Below, one piece after another: positions 7,291 to 13,131 of a DNA stretch of 13,131 nucleotides; position 1 is the stretch's first letter; each line of letters starts with the position of its first letter. The position numbers were made by a program, and so were the translations under genes. The DNA is from an uncultured Oscillospiraceae bacterium (GTDB taxonomy: Bacteria; Bacillota; Clostridia; Oscillospirales; Oscillospiraceae), in the NCBI GenBank assembly GCA_900756715.1, contig CAAELC010000042.1:1-13131 (forward strand). Direction: 5' to 3'. The notes under the pieces were generated by a model. It was not told the origin of the DNA, searched no databases, and was given only the letters and a program-made list of their open reading frames with translations.

Positions 7291-7325
7291 TAGAACAAGA
7301 CCGTAAGGCATTGGCCTTACGGTCT
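7291..7325 (-). terminator. Rho-independent terminator of tRNA-Ala
   Basis: Read on the - strand, a perfect 12-bp stem AGACCGTAAGGC/GCCTTACGGTCT (7325-7314 with 7309-7298) with loop CAAT is followed by TTGTTCT. It begins 5 bases after the encoded CCA of the tRNA. Confidence 0.85.
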
Positions 7326-7330
7326 GCTGT

Positions 7331-7406
<76 letters not shown>

Positions 7407-7440
7407 ATATTCATTTCGCCGCATCGCTGTCGACTTGTTT

Positions 7441-7469
7441 AGTATAGCGCGGACCAGTCCTTTTGTCAA
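7441..7469 (-). promoter_or_regulatory. Promoter of tRNA-Ala
   Basis: On the - strand: perfect -35 TTGACA (7469-7464), 17-bp spacer, -10 TATACT (7446-7441). The start would be about 7432-7435, giving a 5' leader of roughly 26-30 bases to be trimmed by RNase P. Confidence 0.88.
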
Positions 7470-7470
7470 C

Positions 7471-7500
7471 ACTTTTTTTTGAAAATTTCAAAGTTTTTTT
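7471..7500 (-). promoter_or_regulatory. UP-element-like A/T tract upstream of the tRNA promoter
   Basis: The 30 bases just upstream of the tRNA -35 are almost all A/T, with A-runs and the AT-rich palindrome TTTGAAATTTTCAAA on the - strand. Such tracts bind the alpha subunit C-terminal domain of RNA polymerase at stable-RNA promoters and raise transcription. Function is inferred from position and composition. Confidence 0.6.
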
Positions 7501-7503
7501 GTC

Positions 7504-7537
7504 TGACCCGGGAACAGCCCTTCGCTGCCCCGGGCCA
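7504..7537 (-). repeat. Hairpin after the methyltransferase gene
   Basis: On the - strand, a stem of CCCGGG/CCCGGG extended by three outer pairs (7529-7537 with 7504-7512) and an inner CAGC/GCTG helix. It starts 9 bases after the stop of the methyltransferase gene. It resembles a terminator stem, but the bases that follow are GACAAAAAAAC, an A-run and not a T-run, so termination may be leaky toward the tRNA gene. Confidence 0.5.
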
Positions 7538-7546
7538 GCAGCATTC

Positions 7547-8362
7547 TCATTTCTCCGGCCGGTTTCCCAGCTGATAAAAGGCCACGGCGCTGGCCGCCGC
7601 CACATTCAGCGAATCCACTCCATGGGACATGGGAATATACACCGTATAGTCGCATTGCGCCAGCGTTTGCTCCGCCAGTCCGTCGCCCTCGGTTCCCAGC
7701 ACCACCGCCAGCTTTTCTTCCGCCAACAGCTGCGAGTCGGACAGCCGCAGGGAGTCCTCCCGCAACGCCATGGCCGCCGTCTTAAAGCCCATCTGCCGCA
7801 GCGCCTGTGTCCAGTCCGCCCCTACCACAGTCCACGGAACCTGAAACACCGTGCCCATGCTGACTCGGCTGGCCCGGCGGTACAGCGGGTCGCTGCATCC
7901 GCCTGTCAGCAGTACCGCGTCCATGTTCAGGGCCGCCGCCGAACGGAAAATGGCCCCCACGTTGGTGGGATTTACGACTTCCTCCAGAACCGCCACCCGT
8001 CTGGCTCCGGCGCAAACCGCTTCCATGGCAGGCAGAGGCCGCCGCCGCATAGCACACAGCATGCCTCTGGTCAGATGAAAGCCGGTCAGCTGTGCCAGCA
8101 GAGGCTCCTCTGCCACAAACACCGGCACGCCCGGACAGCGTTCCAGCACGCCCTGCCCCTGTGTCTGCACATGCCGCCGCTCCATCAGCACCGATACCGG
8201 TTCGAAGCCGGCGTCCAGCGCTCTGCCGATTACCTTAGGGCTTTCGGCGATGAACAGTCCGTCCTCCGGATGCTCCCGGTTTACCAGCTGGTTTTCTGTC
8301 AGACGGGCGTATATATCCAGCTCCGGTGTGCCAAAATCTGTGATTTCAACAATTTGTGCCAT
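7547..8362 (-). CDS. SpoU/TrmH-family RNA 2'-O-methyltransferase
   Basis: A 271-residue SPOUT-class methyltransferase that would put a 2'-O-methyl group on a ribose of tRNA or rRNA using S-adenosylmethionine. The three family motifs are present in order: motif 1 NPTNVGAIFRSAAAL (131-145, with catalytic-type N135? region and R140), motif 2 LGTEGDGL (222-229), and motif 3 IPMSHGVDSLNVAAASAVA (243-261) forming the trefoil knot. The N-terminal 100 residues fit the L30e-like substrate-binding domain of RlmB/TsnR-like members (LFIAESPKVIGRAL). The target nucleotide cannot be named from sequence. ATG at 8362 is preceded by GAGGCGG; the gene begins 16 bp after the mntP stop, so it is likely read from the manganese-controlled promoter. 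Confidence 0.88.
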   Translation of the reverse strand: MAQIVEITDFGTPELDIYARLTENQLVNREHPEDGLFIAESPKVIGRALDAGFEPVSVLMERRHVQTQGQGVLERCPGVPVFVAEEPLLAQLTGFHLTRGMLCAMRRRPLPAMEAVCAGARRVAVLEEVVNPTNVGAIFRSAAALNMDAVLLTGGCSDPLYRRASRVSMGTVFQVPWTVVGADWTQALRQMGFKTAAMALREDSLRLSDSQLLAEEKLAVVLGTEGDGLAEQTLAQCDYTVYIPMSHGVDSLNVAAASAVAFYQLGNRPEK

Positions 8363-8378
8363 TTTGTCCGCCTCGCTT

Positions 8379-8948
8379 TCAGAAGGAGAGCACGCCCAGA
8401 TGCTCTAACAGAATTTTCAGCCCAATCAGAATCAGAATCGCGCCGCCTGCTATCTCCGCCCTGTTTTTATACCGCAGGCCAAACAGATTGCCAACCTTCA
8501 GCCCGGCGGCTGAAATACAGAAGGTGGTGGCCCCAATCAGCAGCACCGCTCCTGTGATATTTACCCCCGGCAGCAGGGCAAAGGTGATCCCCACCGCCAG
8601 CGCGTCAATGCTGGTGGCCACGGCAAGAAGTGCCATGGTTTTGCAGGAAAAAGAATCGTCCGTCTTTTCCTCCTCGCCGGACAGGCCCTCTTTCAGCATG
8701 TTGCCGCCAATAAGTGCCAGCAGCACAAAGGCAACCCAGTGGTCAACGGAGGTAATATATTGCTCAAAGGTGCTGCCCAGCAGGTACCCGATGGTGGGCA
8801 TCAGCGCCTGAAAGCCGCCAAACCACGCCCCGATAATCAAATAGTGCCGCCCCTGCAGCTTCTGCACCGACAGCCCCTTACAGATTGACACCGCGAAGGC
8901 GTCCATCGACAGACCAATCGCAATCAGCGCCAACTCGAAAAAACTCAT
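8379..8948 (-). CDS. mntP: Manganese exporter MntP
   Basis: A 189-residue six-span membrane protein of the MntP (YebN, DUF204) family, which exports Mn2+ to prevent toxicity. Two internal repeats are evident: GLSMDAFAVSICKGL (12-26) and ATSIDALAVGITFAL (111-125), each carrying the conserved membrane aspartate (D16, D115) typical of the family. A charged cytoplasmic linker (GEEEKTDDS, 91-99) separates the repeats. Length matches known members. ATG at 8948 follows GGAGG by 9 bases, and that ribosome site lies just after a terminator hairpin of a yybP-ykoY manganese riboswitch, a known partner of this gene family. First gene of a two-gene unit with the RNA methyltransferase. Confidence 0.95.
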   Translation of the reverse strand: MSFFELALIAIGLSMDAFAVSICKGLSVQKLQGRHYLIIGAWFGGFQALMPTIGYLLGSTFEQYITSVDHWVAFVLLALIGGNMLKEGLSGEEEKTDDSFSCKTMALLAVATSIDALAVGITFALLPGVNITGAVLLIGATTFCISAAGLKVGNLFGLRYKNRAEIAGGAILILIGLKILLEHLGVLSF

Positions 8949-8965
8949 GATCCGAACCTCCGTAT

Positions 8966-8993
8966 AAAAAAGTCAGGTACTTTCCGTACCTGA
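8966..8993 (-). terminator. Leader terminator between the riboswitch and mntP
   Basis: On the - strand an 8-bp stem TCAGGTAC/GTACCTGA (8993-8986 with 8980-8973) with loop GGAAA is followed by C and six T (8971-8966). It lies between the manganese aptamer and the mntP ribosome site, so it must be bypassed for mntP expression. Confidence 0.88.
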
Positions 8994-9025
8994 GCAAAAA
9001 AACAGGCCCAAGTACAGCCAAGCCA

Positions 9026-9118
9026 TACTTGAGTCTCGTTGTTTAAGACAAGCCAGACGGCATTTGCCGCCAGCGTGTTGACTTGCCACTCGAAGCCGAG
9101 CCATCTACTCCCTCAAAT
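9026..9118 (-). promoter_or_regulatory. yybP-ykoY manganese riboswitch aptamer
   Basis: On the - strand the leader of mntP carries the marks of the Mn2+-sensing yybP-ykoY aptamer: GAGGGAGTAG near the 5' end (9114-9105), an interior CAAGTCAACAC block, and GAGACTC near the 3' end (9037-9031). The closing helix P1 is ATTTGAG (9118-9112) with CTCAAGT (9033-9027), 7 bp with one wobble pair. Inner helices are CTCG/CGAG, CAAG/CTTG and CGGC/GCCG. The class binds Mn2+ and turns on exporter genes such as mntP. Downstream segments offer alternative pairings, described in the findings. Confidence 0.9.
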
Positions 9119-9125
9119 TTTGTTC

Positions 9126-9154
9126 ATTATCCCACAGAATCGGTCGAATGTCAA
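9126..9154 (-). promoter_or_regulatory. Promoter of the riboswitch-mntP-methyltransferase unit
   Basis: On the - strand: perfect -35 TTGACA (9154-9149), 17-bp spacer, -10 GATAAT (9131-9126). The start near 9119 falls at the 5' end of the aptamer P1 helix, giving a leader of about 170 bases before mntP. Confidence 0.88.
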
Positions 9155-9176
9155 TCAAATCCGGAAAATTTCCCGG

Positions 9177-9223
9177 AAAAAGCCCGGGAAAACAGCTGCC
9201 TTTCGGCCTCTGCCTTCCCGGGC
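9177..9223 (-). terminator. Rho-independent terminator of prfC
   Basis: On the - strand a 9-bp stem GCCCGGGAA/TTCCCGGGC (9223-9215 with 9190-9182) carries an imperfect inner helix capped by a GAAA tetraloop and is followed by five T (9181-9177). It begins 15 bases after the prfC stop and separates prfC from the mntP promoter. Confidence 0.88.
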
Positions 9224-9238
9224 ATTTTCTTTTTTGCT

Positions 9239-10819
9239 TTACACGCTCAACTGGTCGTCCAGTTCCAGTCCCGGATTGTGCTTGGTCAAAAAGCCCAGGG
9301 ACCATGCGCCGCAGTAAGCGATGAAGTACCGGTCTTTGAAATCCTGCAGTACCCGGGAGTCGGTACACAGGGTCATGTCCTGATAATCCCCGTCGTAGGC
9401 CTTGATGCGGATCAGATGGCTGTAGGGCAGCCCCTCCATCCGCAGGTCTACGCCGTATTCGTTTTTCATCCGGTACTCAAACACATCGAATTGCAGCGTG
9501 CCCACAACGCCCACCACAATATCCTCATAGCCGCTGCCGGGGAACTTGAAAATCTGAATCGCGCCCTCCTGAGCAATCTGCTCCACACCCTTGATAAACT
9601 GTTTGCGCTTCATAGTGTCTTTGGGCGAAACAGCACGGAACAATTCCGGCTCAAAGGACGGAATGCCGGAGTAGCGGAATTTCCTGCCCGGCACGGTGAT
9701 GGTGTCACCGATGGAGAAAATACCCGGGTCAAACACGCCGATAATATCTCCCGCATAAGCCTCGTCCACGATTTCCCGCTCAGCCGCCATCATAGTCTGG
9801 GGCTGGGAAAGACGCATTTTTTTGCCGCTTTGCACATGATAATACTCCGCGTCCCGCTCAAACTTGCCGGAGCAGATACGCATAAAGGCCAGCCGGTCCC
9901 GATGGGCCTTGTTCATATTGGCCTGAATCTTGAATACAAACGCGGAAAAATCCGGGGAAAAGGCGTCGATTACGCCTTCGTCGCTTTCCCGGGACAGGGG
10001 CGGCGTAGTCATGCGCAGAAACGACTCCAGAAACGGCTCCACACCAAAGTTTGTCAGCGCCGATCCGAAAAACACCGGCGACAGGCGCCCCTCCTGCACG
10101 GCCTGCAGGTCGAACTCCTCTCCGGCCTCCAGCAGCTCCGCGTCCTCCCGCAGAGTGCCTGCCAGCGTGTCGCCGATCAGCTCCTCCAGTCCGGGATCAT
10201 CCAGCGCCATCTCGGTGATGCCGGCCTTCCGGGCGTGTCCTTCATCCTGAAAATGCAGGATGCGTGCCTTTTCCCGGTCGTAAACACCCTGAAACTGATT
10301 GCCGCAGCCGATGGGCCAGTTCATGGGGTAGGTGGCGATGCCCAGCTCCCGCTCCACCTCCTCGCACAGCTCCAGCGGGTCACGGGTCTCCCGGTCCATT
10401 TTGTTGACGAAGGTGAAAATGGGGATGTGCCGCAGGGCGCAGACCTTGAAAAGCTTGCGGGTCTGGGGCTCCACGCCCTTAGCTCCGTCGATGACCATCA
10501 CGGCGCTGTCGGCGGCCATAAGGGTGCGGTAGGTATCCTCGGAAAAATCCTGATGTCCGGGCGTGTCCAGAATATTGATGCAGAAACCGTCGTGGCGGAA
10601 CTGCATCACCGACGAGGTGACGGAAATGCCGCGCTGCTTTTCGATTTCCATCCAGTCGGAGGTGGCGGCCCGGGCGCGCTTTCCTTTCACTTCGCCCGCC
10701 TGCGCAATCGCCCCGCCGTAAAGCAGGAATTTTTCCGTCAGGGTCGTTTTACCGGCGTCGGGGTGGGATATGATGGCAAATGTCCGCCGCCGTGAGATTT
10801 CTTCCTGTAATGAAGGCAT
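9239..10819 (-). CDS. prfC: Peptide chain release factor 3 (RF3)
   Basis: A 526-residue translational GTPase that removes RF1/RF2 from the ribosome after termination. The GTP-binding motifs are all present: P-loop HPDAGKTT (19-26), switch I RGISV (63-67), DTPGH (85-89) and NKMD (139-142). The N-terminal EISRRRTFAIISHPDAGKTTLTEKFLLYGGAI block and the C-terminal end (about 370-526, with FVNKMDRETRDP earlier and IAYCGAWSLGFL near 505) identify RF3 rather than EF-G or a tetracycline-protection protein, which are longer (about 640-700). Length is that of RF3. ATG at 10819 follows AGGAGGAG with a 9-base gap. Single gene with its own promoter and terminator, divergent from ylxM. Confidence 0.96.
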   Translation of the reverse strand: MPSLQEEISRRRTFAIISHPDAGKTTLTEKFLLYGGAIAQAGEVKGKRARAATSDWMEIEKQRGISVTSSVMQFRHDGFCINILDTPGHQDFSEDTYRTLMAADSAVMVIDGAKGVEPQTRKLFKVCALRHIPIFTFVNKMDRETRDPLELCEEVERELGIATYPMNWPIGCGNQFQGVYDREKARILHFQDEGHARKAGITEMALDDPGLEELIGDTLAGTLREDAELLEAGEEFDLQAVQEGRLSPVFFGSALTNFGVEPFLESFLRMTTPPLSRESDEGVIDAFSPDFSAFVFKIQANMNKAHRDRLAFMRICSGKFERDAEYYHVQSGKKMRLSQPQTMMAAEREIVDEAYAGDIIGVFDPGIFSIGDTITVPGRKFRYSGIPSFEPELFRAVSPKDTMKRKQFIKGVEQIAQEGAIQIFKFPGSGYEDIVVGVVGTLQFDVFEYRMKNEYGVDLRMEGLPYSHLIRIKAYDGDYQDMTLCTDSRVLQDFKDRYFIAYCGAWSLGFLTKHNPGLELDDQLSV

Positions 10820-10849
10820 AAATGACTACTCCTCCTGTTTCATTCCATA

Positions 10850-10870
10850 AAACGGCCCGCATCCGCGGGC
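10850..10870 (-). other. GC hairpin with short T-run in the prfC leader
   Basis: On the - strand GCCCGC/GCGGGC (10870-10865 with 10860-10855) with loop GGAT is followed by CGTTTT. It lies about 30 bases upstream of the prfC start, between promoter and ribosome site. It looks like a small terminator or attenuator; no alternative antiterminator partner was found. Confidence 0.45.
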
Positions 10871-10890
10871 ATCGTAACATAATTCAGTTT

Positions 10891-10919
10891 ATTATAGCCG
10901 AAAAGGGCTCGTTTGTCTA
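10891..10919 (-). promoter_or_regulatory. Promoter of prfC
   Basis: On the - strand: -35 TAGACA (10919-10914), 17-bp spacer, perfect -10 TATAAT (10896-10891). The start would be near 10884, a leader of about 65 bases. Confidence 0.82.
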
Positions 10920-11042
10920 CTGGCCGGAAAAAATTTCCGCATAGCCGGACGAATGCCCTGCCGCTGAAAAGCGATTTTCCTTTACAAAGACTGTTGTTCT
11001 TCTGCTCTGGCCGAAATTTTTTGCTTATTCTCCGTTTTCCCC

Positions 11043-11071
11043 TTGACTTTTCCTACAATATCCTGTATGAT
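11043..11071 (+). promoter_or_regulatory. Promoter of the ylxM-ffh-rpsP operon
   Basis: -35 TTGACT (11043-11048), 17-bp spacer, -10 TATGAT (11066-11071). The start would be near 11078, about 38 bases before the GTG start of ylxM. The stretch 10920-11040 between this and the divergent prfC promoter is T-rich and holds no gene or clear site. Confidence 0.82.
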
Positions 11072-11080
11072 ATATCAAGT

Positions 11081-11102
11081 TGTAAAGGACTACTGCTTTA
11101 CA
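11081..11102 (+). other. Leader hairpin before ylxM
   Basis: TGTAAAG (11081-11087) can pair with CTTTACA (11096-11102), a 7-bp stem with an 8-base loop. It begins within a few bases of the predicted transcript start and ends just before the ribosome site AGGAGGG (11104-11110). A 5'-end stem of this type could stabilise the mRNA or affect ribosome access. Confidence 0.45.
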
Positions 11103-11116
11103 GAGGAGGGCGAGCC

Positions 11117-11482
11117 GTGAAAAACCAGACCTATCGCATGACCATGCTCCTTGATTTTTACGGGGAGATTCTGACCGATCGGCAGCGCGAGTTCTTCGAC
11201 CTCTATTATAATGAGGATCTCAGTCTGGCCGAGATTGCCGAAAATTACGGTATCAGCCGTCAGGGGGTCCGGGATGCCATTGTCCGGGCCGAAAATACCA
11301 TGACCGAGTTAGAGGACAAGACGGGCCTGCTGCGCCGCTTCATGCGCCTGCGGGATAAGATTGATTCCATCGAGAATGCCGCCCGCCGCATTGACGAGCT
11401 GAATCGGCATCAGTATGAAAGCCCGGAGCTGACCGGCCTGACGCAGGAGATTCTTGCCTGCGCCGGTGCGTTGAAGGAGTAA
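11117..11482 (+). CDS. ylxM: YlxM-family helix-turn-helix protein
   Basis: A 121-residue protein of the YlxM/p13 family (UPF0122), which in streptococci and mycoplasma is encoded beside ffh and is linked to the signal recognition particle. A sigma-region-4-like helix-turn-helix is clear: LTDRQREFFDLYYNEDLSL (about 19-37) and AEIAENYGISRQGVRDAIVRAE (38-59); a helical, charged C-terminal half follows. The start is GTG at 11117, because AGGAGGG (11104-11110) lies 6 bases before it and homologues begin here; the open frame extends upstream through the promoter, so longer starts are excluded. It ends 5 bp before ffh, whose ribosome site lies inside its last codons, so the two are translationally coupled. 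Confidence 0.92.
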   Translation: MKNQTYRMTMLLDFYGEILTDRQREFFDLYYNEDLSLAEIAENYGISRQGVRDAIVRAENTMTELEDKTGLLRRFMRLRDKIDSIENAARRIDELNRHQYESPELTGLTQEILACAGALKE

Positions 11483-11487
11483 ATAGT

Positions 11488-12876
<1,389 letters not shown>

Positions 12877-12892
12877 ACAAAACAACTCATAT

Positions 12893-12912
12893 ATAAGTGC
12901 GCTTGCATTTAT
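12893..12912 (+). other. Intercistronic hairpin between ffh and rpsP
   Basis: ATAAGTGC (12893-12900) pairs with GCATTTAT (12905-12912) around a 4-base loop GCTT: 8 bp with one G-U pair. No T-run follows directly, so transcription should continue into rpsP. It may be a processing or stability element that lets S16 be made at a rate different from Ffh. Confidence 0.4.
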
Positions 12913-12949
12913 CATAAAAGAATTTTTAATATGTTGGAGGAAGAATACC

Positions 12950-13131
12950 ATGGTTAAAATCAGACTGAGAAGAATGGGCGCTAAGAAGGCTCCTTACTAC
13001 CGCGTTGTGGTGGCCGATTCCCGTTATCCCCGTGATGGCCGCTTCATTGAGGAGATCGGCACTTACAATCCCTGCGTATCTCCCGCTGTCATCAATATCG
13101 ACGCTGACCGCGCCCGCGAGTGGATCAAGAC
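12950..13131 (+). CDS. rpsP: 30S ribosomal protein S16 (partial, 3' end cut)
   Basis: The first 60 codons of ribosomal protein S16, a small-subunit assembly protein. The N-terminal MVKIRLRRMGAKKAPYYRVV followed by VADSRYPRDGRFIEEIGTYNP is diagnostic of the family. The gene is cut by the window end; the full protein is usually 80-95 residues. ATG at 12950 is preceded by GGAGG (12936-12940) with 9 bases between. It follows ffh by 73 bp, the order found in Bacillus and many Clostridia, where KH-domain, rimM, trmD and rplS genes come next. Confidence 0.97.
   Translation, partial: MVKIRLRRMGAKKAPYYRVVVADSRYPRDGRFIEEIGTYNPCVSPAVINIDADRAREWIK

Noticed and set aside
8192..8200. GATACCGGT inside the methyltransferase gene
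   Set aside because: Matches the operator core, but lies within a coding sequence far from any promoter; likely chance.
9083..10795. 570-codon + strand open frame opposite prfC
   Set aside because: Codon-register shadow of prfC, and it crosses the prfC terminator and the mntP promoter.
10913..11116. Upstream extension of ylxM from a TTG codon
   Set aside because: It has no ribosome site and would start upstream of the operon promoter; the GTG at 11117 has a strong ribosome site and matches the family length.
12903..12932. Promoter-like TTGCAT / TAATAT before rpsP
   Set aside because: Spacing is 18 and the implied transcript start falls on the ribosome site, leaving no usable leader.

Overview
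The window looks like a chromosomal segment of a moderately GC-rich, low-TTA/CTA-codon Gram-positive bacterium, most likely a Clostridia member of the Oscillospiraceae/Ruminococcaceae type. The support is strong AGGAGG-type ribosome sites, sigma-A-like promoters (TTGACA / TATAAT, 17-bp spacers), a lipoprotein-type sugar-binding protein, and the Firmicutes gene order ylxM-ffh-rpsP. The taxon is an inference; no rRNA or marker placement could be run.

Region 1 (1-6100, + strand) is a maltodextrin-type uptake and processing operon: a LacI-family regulator with a TTG start behind a near-consensus promoter and two GATACCGG operator-like sites, a lipoprotein solute-binding protein, two MalF/MalG-type permeases and a GH77 4-alpha-glucanotransferase (malQ), closed by a strong terminator. 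No transport ATPase is encoded, which fits the shared MsmX-type ATPase common in Firmicutes. Two strong hairpins fill the gap between the binding-protein and first permease genes.

Region 2 (6101-7270, + strand) holds a 269-aa protein with a SWIM zinc-finger motif and, 14 bases downstream, an unlisted 28-residue single-span membrane miniprotein with its own ribosome site. A 20-bp perfect hairpin follows.

Region 3 (7290-10920, - strand) holds tRNA-Ala(GGC) with its own UP-element promoter and terminator, a SpoU/TrmH-family RNA methyltransferase, the manganese exporter gene mntP behind a yybP-ykoY manganese riboswitch, and prfC (release factor 3). The riboswitch leader shows an unusually legible chain of four alternately pairing segments that explains how manganese could switch transcription on. 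mntP and the methyltransferase gene are 16 bp apart, so both should be under the riboswitch.

Region 4 (10890-13131, + strand) is the signal-recognition-particle/ribosome operon ylxM-ffh-rpsP, divergent from prfC; rpsP runs off the window end.

No CRISPR array, insertion sequence, phage gene or defence system is visible. The points most worth a second look are the three-step manganese leader, the SWIM protein with its miniprotein partner, and the paired operator sites at the left edge.
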